A stretch of DNA of 64,000 bases, taken from assembly GCF_002266435.3 (NCBI RefSeq), contig NZ_CP029426.2, forward strand, positions 1,084,001-1,148,000, given 5' to 3'. The stretch is from Bradyrhizobium amphicarpaeae. Its GTDB lineage: Bacteria; Pseudomonadota; Alphaproteobacteria; Rhizobiales; Xanthobacteraceae. The notes under the pieces are model-generated. The model was given only the letters and a program-made list of their open reading frames with translations, made no database searches and was not told the DNA's origin. The position numbers and the translations under genes are program-made. This document shows positions 8,068-16,785 of this stretch, piece after piece (position 1 is the stretch's first letter; the number at the start of each line of letters is the position of its first letter).

Positions 8068-9435
8068 TCATTCCGCAGCATCGCGCGGCTGCACCTTCCA
8101 GGCACCGGCCGCCGGACGCTTGAGCCCCAGGTTTTCCCGCAATGTCTTGCCGGCATAGTCCTTCTGGAACAGGCCGCGGCGCTGCAGCTCCGGCACGACA
8201 TGCTGGACGAAATCGGCGTAGGAGCCGGGCACGTAGGTCGCGGCGATGACAAAGCCGTCGCAGCCGCGCTCGACGAACATTTCCTCGAGCCTGTCCGCGA
8301 TCTCCCTGGGGCCGCCGACCATGGCGTCCTGCACCTGGCCGCGGCCGGAGAAGGTGACGAAGTCGCGCGCGCTCGGATTGCTCTTGCCCGAATTCTTCAG
8401 CACGCCGTCGCGGATGCCCAGGATGCCCTGCATGCTCTTCAACTCGTCCGTCGTGAGCGGCTCGTCGAGATCCTTGGAGGCGAAATCATAATTGAGCGCT
8501 TCGGCAAGCAGCGACAGTGCGTCGATCTGCAACGGCAGCTTGTTGATCAGCGCCATCTTGTCTTCGGCCTCGGCTTTGGTGGCAGCGCAGACCGGCGTCG
8601 TCAAATTGCAGAGGAACATCTCATCAGGGTCGCGACCGGCCTTGGCGGCTTCGTTGCGCACGGACGCGTAGCCGTCCTTGGCGCCTTGAAGGTTGCGCGC
8701 GGCGGTGAAGATCACCTCGCCCCACCGCCCGGCAAAGCGCTGGCCCCGGCCCGATGCCCCGGCCTGGATGATCACGGGATGGCCTTGCTGCGAACGCGGC
8801 ACGGTGAACGGCCCGCGCGACTTGAAGGCAGGTCCCTTGTGATCGAGCCGCTTCACCTTGGCGGGATCGGCAAAACGGCCGCTTTGCTTGTCCATGATGA
8901 GGGCGCCGTCCTCCCAGGTGTCCCAATGACCGAGCACGACTTCCATGAACTCGTCGGCCTTGTCGTAGCGGGAATCGTGTTCTGGGTGAGAGTCGCGTCC
9001 CATGTTGAGGGCTTCACCGTCATTCAGCGAGGTGACGACGTTCCAGCCCGCGCGTCCCCCCGACATCAGATCGAGCGTCGCGAAGCGGCGAGCGACGTCG
9101 AACGGCTCGTAGTAAGTGGTCGAGCAGGTTGCTCCCAGGCCGAGCTTGTCGGTGACCATGCCCATCGTGGTCAGCACGATCAACGGATCCATCTTCACGC
9201 AGCGGATGCCGTATTCGACGGTATGGGCGTGATCGTTGCCGTAGCGGTCCGGCATCGCCAGGCGATCGTCGAAGAAGGCCATGTGGAACTTGCCGGCTTC
9301 GAGAATCCTGGCGATCTCCTGATAATAGTCCGCCGACATCGAATCGGCGCGCGAGTCCGGATGCCGCCAGGAGCTCGGCAGATTGGTGCAATTCTGCGCC
9401 TGGAGGAAGCCGACCAGGACCATCTGTCTCGTCAT
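8068..9435 (-). CDS. LLM-class flavin-dependent monooxygenase, NtaA/SnaA/DszA type
   Basis: This 455-residue bacterial-luciferase-like TIM-barrel monooxygenase is expected to use FMNH2 supplied by a separate reductase. NtaA/DszA-type features include GKFHMAFFDDRLAMPDRYG near 50, FATLDLMSGGRAGWNVVTS near 130, DEFMEVVLGHWDTW near 170 and PVIIQAGASGRGQRFA near 220. A good ribosome site (GGAGAA) precedes the ATG. It is the middle gene of a trio with an Ldh-type dehydrogenase and an FAH-fold hydrolase. No flavin reductase lies beside it, unlike its paralogue at 48212-49558. Relatives oxidise chelators, sulfur heterocycles or N-containing compounds; the substrate here cannot be named. Confidence 0.92.
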   Translation of the reverse strand: MTRQMVLVGFLQAQNCTNLPSSWRHPDSRADSMSADYYQEIARILEAGKFHMAFFDDRLAMPDRYGNDHAHTVEYGIRCVKMDPLIVLTTMGMVTDKLGLGATCSTTYYEPFDVARRFATLDLMSGGRAGWNVVTSLNDGEALNMGRDSHPEHDSRYDKADEFMEVVLGHWDTWEDGALIMDKQSGRFADPAKVKRLDHKGPAFKSRGPFTVPRSQQGHPVIIQAGASGRGQRFAGRWGEVIFTAARNLQGAKDGYASVRNEAAKAGRDPDEMFLCNLTTPVCAATKAEAEDKMALINKLPLQIDALSLLAEALNYDFASKDLDEPLTTDELKSMQGILGIRDGVLKNSGKSNPSARDFVTFSGRGQVQDAMVGGPREIADRLEEMFVERGCDGFVIAATYVPGSYADFVQHVVPELQRRGLFQKDYAGKTLRENLGLKRPAAGAWKVQPRDAAE

Positions 9436-9456
9436 GCTGCTGTTCTCCTGATGCCG

Positions 9457-10509
9457 TCAGGCCAGATCGAGGACGGTGTCGAGCCTGTATTCCCGCGCCA
9501 GCGCGCGCAGCTTTTCCCAGGTGGCATCCTCGATCTCGATGCCGTCGCGGAGACGCTGCTGCTCGCGCAGGCCTTCGATCTCGCCGGGATAGAACACGCC
9601 CTTGCTGCCTTCGGACGGCGGTGTCGATTTCAGATAATGCGCGAACTCGGCGACCTCGCGCTTGAACTGCTGCAGCGGCCGGAAGGCGGCGACGTTGAAC
9701 ACCGCCATGAAGCAGCCGTCGTTGTGCCGCCCGGTCGGCTCGACGCCGAAGCCGAGGCCGGTGAGCAGGCCACAGAGCACCTCGACCATGGCGGCGAGGC
9801 CGCTGCCCTTGTAGCCCTCGGTGCCGCCGAGCGGCAGCAGCGCGCCGCCCTTGCGGTATTGCGTCGGGTCGGTGGTGTGCCGTCCGTCGGCATCGATGAT
9901 CCAGCCCGTCGGGATTTCTTCTCCGCGCGCGACCGCGAGCTGGATCTTGCCGGCCGCCACCGCCGAAGTCGCCATATCCAGGTAGAACGGCGCGTCGAGA
10001 TCGGACGGCACCGCGATCGAGATCGGGTTGGTGCCGAGCCGTGCCTCCTTGCCGCCGAACGGGGCGACATGTTTCGGCGAGCGCCCGGAGTCCGCCGTGG
10101 CAATCCCGATCATGCCTGCGCGCATCGCCATCAAGGGGTAGGCGGCGAGGCGGCCGACATGGCTTTGCCGGAACACGGTGCAGGCCGCGACATTCGCCGT
10201 CCTGGCCTTCTCGATCGTCAGCGCCATCGCCTTGGCGTTGACGTGGAAACCGAAGCCCCAATGGCCGTCGATCACGGTCGTGGTCGGCGATTCCTGGACG
10301 ATGGTCCATTTGGCGCCGGGAACGATGTGGCCGACCTTGATGCGATCGATATAGGTGGGAACGGCGATCACGCCGTGGGAATCGTGGCCGGCCAGATTGG
10401 CGTTGACGCAGCCGGCCGCGACGGCGTCGGCCTCTTCCTCGGAGGCGCCGGCGGCGCGGAGCAGGGCGGCGCTGACGCGCGTGAGGCGATCGGCCGTGAC
10501 GATCGGCAT
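9457..10509 (-). CDS. Ldh family (malate/L-lactate/ureidoglycolate-type) NAD(P)-dependent dehydrogenase
   Basis: This is a 350-residue member of the type-2 malate/lactate dehydrogenase family, which oxidises 2-hydroxyacids or reduces related ketoacids with NAD(P). Recognisable segments are NLAGHDSHGVIAVPTYIDRI near 40, VFRQSHVGRLAAYPLMA near 125, RLGTNPISIAVPS near 165, LDMATSAVA near 185 and GYKGSGLAAMVEVLCG near 245. I chose the ATG at 10509, which has GGGGA eight bases upstream, over one at 10545 that has no ribosome site. It is first in the minus-strand trio. The substrate is undetermined. Confidence 0.9.
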   Translation of the reverse strand: MPIVTADRLTRVSAALLRAAGASEEEADAVAAGCVNANLAGHDSHGVIAVPTYIDRIKVGHIVPGAKWTIVQESPTTTVIDGHWGFGFHVNAKAMALTIEKARTANVAACTVFRQSHVGRLAAYPLMAMRAGMIGIATADSGRSPKHVAPFGGKEARLGTNPISIAVPSDLDAPFYLDMATSAVAAGKIQLAVARGEEIPTGWIIDADGRHTTDPTQYRKGGALLPLGGTEGYKGSGLAAMVEVLCGLLTGLGFGVEPTGRHNDGCFMAVFNVAAFRPLQQFKREVAEFAHYLKSTPPSEGSKGVFYPGEIEGLREQQRLRDGIEIEDATWEKLRALAREYRLDTVLDLA

Positions 10510-10709
10510 GGCGTTTCCCCGGAGGTCCTTGCCCTTGGCGGGCATTGATAGTTGGAGGCCATCGTCTCAAAGCGCAGCTGCGATATCAATCTCTCGTAAA
10601 CCAATACAGGGCTGCAAATTCGCAAAGAGGCCGCGCCTCTCGCTGAGGATTCGTTCCGTGCGACGGTATTTTCGATGGTTTTGCCCGGGTCATTCGCAGC
10701 TCGTTCACT

Positions 10710-10738
10710 TTGATCGATTGTTTGCAGCGCGCGATAAC
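10710..10738 (+). promoter_or_regulatory. Promoter candidate for the five-GAF GGDEF-EAL gene
   Basis: TTGATC at 10710-10715 and GATAAC at 10733-10738 are separated by exactly 17 bases, each with four of six consensus matches. Downstream, two CCCGGG blocks at 10771-10776 and 10793-10798 can pair, and the second abuts the GGGAG ribosome site, so a leader hairpin could limit translation. Both readings are inference from sequence. Confidence 0.4.
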
Positions 10739-10807
10739 GACCACTTAGGCGATGGCCCCTCATAAAGTTACCCGGGACAAATAGGCAGAATGCCCGGGAG
10801 TTGAGAT

Positions 10808-13800
10808 GTGTCGACGACACTCGCGCGCACCTTTGCGGCGTTGAGCGCCATTAACGAAGCGATCCTTTACGCGAAATCGCCGGACGAGCTGTACCAGAGG
10901 GTCTGCGACGCCGGGTTTTCGAGTGGGGATTTCTTGGCCGTTGCCGTGTTCCTGGTGGGGCAGGACGGCGGACGGCTTCGTTTTGCGGCGGGCTGCGGCG
11001 ACGACGCCGCGCGTCTGCGTTCCATCATGATTTCCACGGAAGCCGGCAGGCCCGAAGGGGCTGGCGTCGGGGGCGAGGCGTTTCGCGATCAGAAGCTGTG
11101 CATCAGCAACGATTATCTGAACGATCCGCGCTCGCTGGCCTGGCGCGAGGGGGCGGCTGCGGCTGGCGTAGGCGCGGTCGCTGCGCTGCCACTGCTCTGC
11201 GACGGCAAATGTGTCGGAGTGCTGTTGGTGACCCGCAGCGATCCGAATTCGCTGAGCGACCAGATGGTGTCGCTGTTCGAGCGCATGTCGGCCAACATTT
11301 CCTATGCGCTGGACAATTTCGCGCGTGAGACCGCGCGGCAGACCAGCGAGCGGACGGCGCGGCGGCTCAACCGGATGTACGGCGCCATCAGCGCCACCAA
11401 CGAGGCCATCCTGCGCGCCAAGACCGAGCAGGAGCTGTATCAACTCGTGTGCGACGCCTCCGTCCACGGAGGGAAGTCGCTCGCGACCTTCATCTTGCTG
11501 AAGGAACAGGATTCCGATTGGCTGAAACCTGTCGCCGGCACGGGCAAGAATCTGGAATTGGTCGCTCAGGCCCGGTACTCCACCGATCCGGACAGTCCCT
11601 ATGGCCGCGGCATCTCAGGTGAAGTGTTTCGCTCGCAAAAGCCATGCCTGGAGGACGATCTGCCCCGCCGCACCAAGGGCACGCCCTGGGAGCAAGCCAA
11701 CGTCAACACTGGCGTCGCAGCCTGTGTCGCTGCTCCCCTGATCAAGCATGGGCAAAGCGTCGGCGTCATGCTGTCCTTCATCAGCAGCTCGTGGGCCAAG
11801 GACGAAGAAGTCGTCGCGCTGATGTTTCGGATGGCGGAAAACGTCTCGTTCGCAATCGAGAATTTCGACCGCGAGTCCGAGAAGGCCAAAATCACCGCCG
11901 AAGAGGAGCGGCTGGCGCGCATGTATGCGGCGCTCAGCGCCACCAATGAGGCGATCCTGCGGGCGCGGTCCCGCGCAGAACTGTTCGATCTCGTCTGCGA
12001 GGCGACGGCAAAGGGTGCCAAGTTCACGTCGGCCAACATCGCCATGGTCGACCGTGACGCCGAGCTGCTGCGTGTCGTCGCCTGCTACGGGCCGAACGCT
12101 GACCAGGTTCGTAACTTCAAGTTCTCGATCTCCGAGGATGTGCCGGAGGGGCGCGGACTGACGGGTACGGCGTTCCGCACGCGCCAGCCCGCCGTCAGCA
12201 ACGACGTGCTCGCCGACGAACGCATCGCGCCGTGGCATGCCAGCGCGCGCCGCAACGGAATAGCGTCCTCCGCGGCCCTGCCGCTCTTCAACGGCGATCA
12301 GGTCGAGGGCGTGTTCCTGTTCAACTCGCCGGAATGCGGCACGTTCACACCCGAATTCGTCGAGCTGCTGCGCAAGCTGCAGGCCAATGTCGCCTTTGCG
12401 CTGGAGGGCTTCGACCGCGCGGAGGAGCGGGCGCGGGCAGACAAGCTGCGCAACCGCCTGAGCGGAATGTTCGAAGCGCTGAGCGCAACCAACGAAGCGA
12501 TCATGCGAGCCAAGACGCGCGAAGACCTGTTCGAGGCGGCGTGCAAGGCGGCCGTCCTCGGTGACGTGTTCGCGTCGGCCACGATCGGCATCATCGACAA
12601 GGAACAGGAGCTGGTTCGCGTTGTCGCGGTGAAGGGGCGGCTCCAGCAGCAAATGGTTGGACGGACCTGCATCATTTCCGTCGACCATCCCGAAGGCCAT
12701 GGGATCATCGGCACCTCGCTCCGGGCCCGCCGGCCCAGCGTCCTGAACGACTATCTGAACGAGCCGCGATCGGCCTATTGGCGGACCAGGGCGGTCGAGG
12801 ATGGAACGCGGGCCGCCGCCTGCTTTCCGCTTCTGAAAGCAGGCCAGGAACCGATCGGCATTCTGCTTTTCCTCGCACCCGAGGCGAACACGTTCACGCC
12901 AGATCTGGTCGAACTGCTCGGGCGCCTTGCCGAAAACGTCTCCTTCGCCCTCGACAATTTCGAGCGTGCCGAGGAAAAGGCCGGCACCGAGGCGCAGAAG
13001 GAACGCCTGACGCGCATGTTCGCCTCCCTGAGCGCGACCAACGAGGCGATCATGCGCGCGAAGTCGCGCGCCGAAATGTTCGAACTCGTGTGTCATGCGG
13101 TATCGAACGGCGCCAAGTTCACCTCGACCACGATCGCGCTGGCCAGGCCCGGCACGGACCAGCTGGAAATCGTCGCTGCCGCCGGGCCGTCCGCCGATAC
13201 GACGCGCAACGTCCGTCTCTCCGTCGATCCGGAGCGGCCCGAAGGACGCGGAATGAGCGGCACCGCGTTCCGAACGCGCCGACCCTGCATCAGCAACGAC
13301 TACCTCAACGACGATCGTGTCCGTGCCTTCCACGCCGTCGTGCGCGGCGACGGCGCGCGATCGGGGGCGGCATTTCCGCTCGTCACGCACGACCAGGCTG
13401 TCGGCGTCATGATTTACATGTCGACCGAGGCCGGATCCTTCACGGACGAGTTCGTCGAATTGCTGCAGCGCCTGGCCGACAACGTCTCCTTTGCGATGGA
13501 GAATTTCGATCGCGCCGACGCCAAGAACGAGGCGGACGAGCGGATCGAATATCTGGCTTCGCATGACAGCCTGACCGATCTTCCAAATCGCGAGACCTTC
13601 AACGGGCTCCTGCGGGAAGCGATCGACACGGCGGAACGCCATGATCATCGCTTCGCGGTGCTGTTCATCGATCTCGACCGCTTCAAGGTCATCAACGATT
13701 CGCTCGGCCATGAGGCCGGCGACCTGCTCCTGCTCGAAGTCGCCAACCGCTTGCGCGGCGCGCTTCGGGAAAGCGATGTGGTGGCGCGACTCGGCGGCGA

Positions 13801-14923
13801 CGAGTTCGTGGTGATCCTCGACCGGTGCGGCGAGATCGGCGACGTCCAGCGCATCGCGACCGGGCTGCTCGCGGCACTCGCCGAGCCCATGGAGCTGGCC
13901 GGACACGAGTGCCACACCACGGCCTCGATCGGTATCGCGATGTATCCGGCCAACGGCTCCGACGCGCAGACCTTGACCAAGAACGCCGACATGGCGATGT
14001 ACCTGGCCAAGGAGGACGGCAAGAACGGCTACCGCTTCTTCTCCAAGGAAGTGACGACGCAGTCGATCGAGCGGCTGTCGCTGGAGAGCGCGCTGCGCCG
14101 CGCGCTGGAGCGCGAGCAGTTTTCGCTGAACTACCAGCCCAAGGTCGACATGGCGACCGGCCAGATCACCGGCGTGGAAGCCCTGCTGCGCTGGGCGCAT
14201 CCCGATCTCGGCAACATCTCGCCGGCTCAGTTCATCCCGCTCGCGGAGGAGACCGGCCTGATCGTGCCGATCGGCCGCTGGGTGCTGAGGGAAGCCTGCG
14301 CGCAGGCCATGGCGTGGCAGCGCCGCGGCCTGCTGCCGTTGTCGATGGCGGTCAATTTGTCGCCGAGGCAGTTCGCCGACGAGCATCTGTTGCAGGACGT
14401 CGACGAGGCGTTGGCGGCCAGCGGCATGTCGCCGGTGCTGCTCCAGCTCGAAGTCACCGAGAGCATGATGATGCGCAATGTCGGCCGCGCGCTCAAGGTG
14501 CTCGATGCCATCCAGAGTCGCGGCATCCGCCTCGCCATCGACGATTTCGGCACCGGCTATTCGTCGATGTCGCTGATGAAGCACTTCCCGATCGACACCA
14601 TCAAGATCGACCGCTCCTTCGTGCGCGACCTGCCGCAGGATTCGGAGGACCAGGCGATCGCGCAGGCCATCATCAGCATGGGCAAGGCGCTCGGCATGAC
14701 CGTGGTCGCCGAAGGCGTCGAGAACGCCGAGCAGGAGGCATTCCTGCGCACCCATGGCTGCGACGAGATGCAGGGCTTCCTGATCTCGAAACCGCTGCCG
14801 GCCAGGCAGATGGCCGAGCTGCTGCGGCCGATGGTCCTGCCGATTGCCCCGCCGCTCCAGCCGGAGCTGGACGTTGCCGCCACGGAAGCCGCGGCGTCAC
14901 GACTGAAGCGCGCTGTCGTCTGA
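10808..14923 (+). CDS. Five-GAF, GGDEF and EAL domain cyclic-di-GMP signalling protein
   Basis: This 1371-residue protein starts at a GTG with GGGAG six bases upstream and has no signal peptide or membrane segment, so it is probably cytosolic. Five GAF modules follow one another, marked by '[13 protein letters not shown]' at residues 8, 190, 372, 554 and 737, a near-exact 182-residue period. Each ends in a '[14 protein letters not shown]'-type helix that probably continues as a coiled coil. GGDEF begins near 913 with an intact [11 protein letters not shown] active site; EAL begins near 1089 with [19 protein letters not shown] and [11 protein letters not shown] all present. Both synthesis and hydrolysis of cyclic-di-GMP look chemically possible. 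Ligands of the GAF domains are unknown. It stands alone beside the polysaccharide cluster, which cyclic-di-GMP may control. Confidence 0.95.
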   Translation: MSTTLARTFAALSAINEAILYAKSPDELYQRVCDAGFSSGDFLAVAVFLVGQDGGRLRFAAGCGDDAARLRSIMISTEAGRPEGAGVGGEAFRDQKLCISNDYLNDPRSLAWREGAAAAGVGAVAALPLLCDGKCVGVLLVTRSDPNSLSDQMVSLFERMSANISYALDNFARETARQTSERTARRLNRMYGAISATNEAILRAKTEQELYQLVCDASVHGGKSLATFILLKEQDSDWLKPVAGTGKNLELVAQARYSTDPDSPYGRGISGEVFRSQKPCLEDDLPRRTKGTPWEQANVNTGVAACVAAPLIKHGQSVGVMLSFISSSWAKDEEVVALMFRMAENVSFAIENFDRESEKAKITAEEERLARMYAALSATNEAILRARSRAELFDLVCEATAKGAKFTSANIAMVDRDAELLRVVACYGPNADQVRNFKFSISEDVPEGRGLTGTAFRTRQPAVSNDVLADERIAPWHASARRNGIASSAALPLFNGDQVEGVFLFNSPECGTFTPEFVELLRKLQANVAFALEGFDRAEERARADKLRNRLSGMFEALSATNEAIMRAKTREDLFEAACKAAVLGDVFASATIGIIDKEQELVRVVAVKGRLQQQMVGRTCIISVDHPEGHGIIGTSLRARRPSVLNDYLNEPRSAYWRTRAVEDGTRAAACFPLLKAGQEPIGILLFLAPEANTFTPDLVELLGRLAENVSFALDNFERAEEKAGTEAQKERLTRMFASLSATNEAIMRAKSRAEMFELVCHAVSNGAKFTSTTIALARPGTDQLEIVAAAGPSADTTRNVRLSVDPERPEGRGMSGTAFRTRRPCISNDYLNDDRVRAFHAVVRGDGARSGAAFPLVTHDQAVGVMIYMSTEAGSFTDEFVELLQRLADNVSFAMENFDRADAKNEADERIEYLASHDSLTDLPNRETFNGLLREAIDTAERHDHRFAVLFIDLDRFKVINDSLGHEAGDLLLLEVANRLRGALRESDVVARLGGDEFVVILDRCGEIGDVQRIATGLLAALAEPMELAGHECHTTASIGIAMYPANGSDAQTLTKNADMAMYLAKEDGKNGYRFFSKEVTTQSIERLSLESALRRALEREQFSLNYQPKVDMATGQITGVEALLRWAHPDLGNISPAQFIPLAEETGLIVPIGRWVLREACAQAMAWQRRGLLPLSMAVNLSPRQFADEHLLQDVDEALAASGMSPVLLQLEVTESMMMRNVGRALKVLDAIQSRGIRLAIDDFGTGYSSMSLMKHFPIDTIKIDRSFVRDLPQDSEDQAIAQAIISMGKALGMTVVAEGVENAEQEAFLRTHGCDEMQGFLISKPLPARQMAELLRPMVLPIAPPLQPELDVAATEAAASRLKRAVV
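10829..13543 (+). repeat. Five tandem 546-base coding repeats (GAF modules)
   Basis: The GAF modules repeat in the DNA with spacings of 546, 546, 546 and 549 bases, measured from the equivalent start-of-module codon (10829, 11375, 11921, 12467, 13016). Units 3 and 5 look most alike (shared [14 protein letters not shown] and GRGxxGTAFRTRxP text); unit 2 is the most diverged. This points to duplication within the gene. Confidence 0.85.
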
Positions 14924-14977
14924 CGGCCGCGGGTGCAGTCCGCTGCCGCTGGAGCAAGACGCGGGCGCCTTGATCGG

Positions 14978-15970
14978 CTAACGCTGCCTGAACGGATGCG
15001 CCTTCTGGTGCCAGGCCCAGGCGGTACGGATGACGGTAGCCAGGTCGGAATGGCCAGGCACGAAGTTCAGCACCTTTCTCGCCGCAGAAGGATCCGCGAC
15101 CAGATAAGTGGGATCGCCGGCGCGGCGCGGCTTGACGGTGTGCGGCACTTCGCGGCCGGTCTCCTGCCTGATCGCGTTCAGGATCTCGCGCACGGAAAAG
15201 CCGGCGCCGGTGCCGAGATTGAAGCTGCCGCCGGCATGCCCGCCCTCCAGGAGCTTCAGGGCCGCGACATGCGCCGCGGCGAGGTCGGTGACGTGGATAT
15301 AGTCGCGGATCGCAGTTCCATCGGGCGTGTCGTAGTCGTCGCCGAACACCGCGAAGTCGACATGGCCCTGCAGCGCCATCATGGCGCGGGGAATGAGGTG
15401 GGTTTCATTGTCGCGCAGCTCGCCGATGCCGCCTGAGGGATCGGCGCCGCTGGCGTTGAAATAGCGCAGGCAGAACGCGCCGAAGCCGTAGGCCGAGCGG
15501 TAATCGGCGAGCAACCGCTCGATCATCAATTTCGATGCGCCGTAGGGATTGATCGGCATGCAGGGAAAGTCTTCTGGCAGCTCCTTGGAATCGGCATTGC
15601 CGTAGACGGCGCCGGTCGAGGAGAACACGATGCGCCGGCAGTTTGCGTTGCGCATCGCCTGCAACAGCGACAGCGTGCCTTGCACGTTGTTGATGTAGTA
15701 TTTCTGCGGATCGACCATGGACTCGCCGACCAGGCTCGCCGCGGCGAAATGCATCACCGCCGTGATCTCATGGTCGGCGAAGGCGCGCGCCAGCGCCGTG
15801 CCGTCGAGCAGATCGCCCGTCACCAGCGGGCCGGCAACGAAGCTGCGATGACCTGTCGAGAGATTGTCATAAACGACGGGCTGGTAGCCGGCGGCGGTCA
15901 ATGCGCGGCAGGCATGCGAGCCAATATAGCCCGCGCCCCCAGTGACGAGGACGGTCGGTCGGTCGGTCAT
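14978..15970 (-). CDS. galE: UDP-glucose 4-epimerase
   Basis: This 330-residue extended short-chain dehydrogenase interconverts UDP-glucose and UDP-galactose and so supplies galactose for surface polysaccharide. The NAD-binding GGAGYIGSH motif is at 11-19, MHFAA near 73, the SSTGAVYG segment near 118, and the catalytic YGASK near 144; LRYFNASGADP near 168 is typical of GalE. It is last in a minus-strand set, 11 bases after the WecG-type transferase, which ties it to polysaccharide synthesis. Rhizobial homologues are also called exoB. Length is normal. Confidence 0.95.
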   Translation of the reverse strand: MTDRPTVLVTGGAGYIGSHACRALTAAGYQPVVYDNLSTGHRSFVAGPLVTGDLLDGTALARAFADHEITAVMHFAAASLVGESMVDPQKYYINNVQGTLSLLQAMRNANCRRIVFSSTGAVYGNADSKELPEDFPCMPINPYGASKLMIERLLADYRSAYGFGAFCLRYFNASGADPSGGIGELRDNETHLIPRAMMALQGHVDFAVFGDDYDTPDGTAIRDYIHVTDLAAAHVAALKLLEGGHAGGSFNLGTGAGFSVREILNAIRQETGREVPHTVKPRRAGDPTYLVADPSAARKVLNFVPGHSDLATVIRTAWAWHQKAHPFRQR

Positions 15971-15981
15971 GTCTTCTTCTC

Positions 15982-16785
15982 TTAGCGGAGGGGTTTATTG
16001 CGGCTGAAGAGAAGATAGAGCGCGCGGGGGTTGGTGGTCAAATAGCGCCAGAACAGCCGGCGCGGCTCGAGCAGGGTGCGCCAGACCCATTCGAGTCCGA
16101 TCTTCTGCATCCATCGCGGCGCGCGGGAACGGCTGCCCGACAAGAAGTTGAACAGGCCGCCCGATGTCTTGATCACGCCAACATTGGTCAGGTGCGGCGT
16201 GAATTGCTCCACGAATGCCTGCTCGTTGGGCACGCCGAGCGCGACCCACAGATAGTCCGGCGCCAGCGCGTTGATCTCCTCGACCTTGGCGCGCAGCGCC
16301 TCGCCTCGCAGATAGCCGTGGCTGTGTCCGACGATCTTGAGGTCCGGATACATCTTCTGGACGTTGGCGACGGCCACGATGTTTTCGGCCTCGCTGGCGC
16401 CTAACATGTAGAAGGTGCGGCCCACCGCCTCCGCCTTGCGCGCGACGACGTGGAACAGGTCCGTGGTCGCGACGCGCTCGGGCAGCGGAAACCATGATTG
16501 CAGCCGCGAGGCCGCCACCAGCGGCTGGCCGTCGGCGTTGATCAGGTCGGCGGCGCGGAACAGGCGCTCGGTCTGCGGCTCCGTCGAGCAGCGCGCAAGC
16601 ACCTCGCCATTGGCCGAGGTCAGGAACAAGGGGCGGCCGATGCGATTGTCGGGATCGGTCGCCTCGATCATGAAATCGGCGGTCGCTTCCAGATCGATCG
16701 CGGCCATGCGCAGGCCGCCGACGGTGATGCGCGGCACCTCGGCCGTTGCTGCCCGTCCGTCGATGTTGACGCGGCGCTCAAGCAT
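15982..16785 (-). CDS. WecG/TagA/CpsF family glycosyltransferase (GT26)
   Basis: This 267-residue enzyme belongs to the family that transfers a second sugar (ManNAc, ManNAcA or glucose) onto a lipid-linked first sugar at the inner membrane face. Key segments are the T/D-rich LFLTSANGEVLARCS near 53, NADGQPLV near 85, FYMLGASE near 125, and DYLWVALGVPNEQAFV near 180. The hydrophobic and basic C-terminus (RRLFWRYLTTNPRALYLLF) fits membrane association. Its start codon overlaps the end of the BY-kinase-like gene by 8 bases, indicating translational coupling. The sugar donor is not predictable. Confidence 0.9.
   Translation of the reverse strand: MLERRVNIDGRAATAEVPRITVGGLRMAAIDLEATADFMIEATDPDNRIGRPLFLTSANGEVLARCSTEPQTERLFRAADLINADGQPLVAASRLQSWFPLPERVATTDLFHVVARKAEAVGRTFYMLGASEAENIVAVANVQKMYPDLKIVGHSHGYLRGEALRAKVEEINALAPDYLWVALGVPNEQAFVEQFTPHLTNVGVIKTSGGLFNFLSGSRSRAPRWMQKIGLEWVWRTLLEPRRLFWRYLTTNPRALYLLFSRNKPLR

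Noticed and set aside
7597..10548. A 983-residue plus-strand open frame
   Set aside because: It is antisense to three well-recognised enzyme genes, has low-complexity, His/Arg/Asp-heavy text and no family match; it is a shadow caused by high GC.
10829..13543. Regular 546-base repeats considered as a CRISPR-like or satellite array
   Set aside because: The repeats are coding GAF modules in one frame, far longer than CRISPR units and diverged at synonymous and non-synonymous sites.
11615..14755. A 1046-residue minus-strand open frame
   Set aside because: It is antisense to the repetitive GAF-GGDEF-EAL gene, so its length comes from the same codon bias and repeats; no domain is recognisable.
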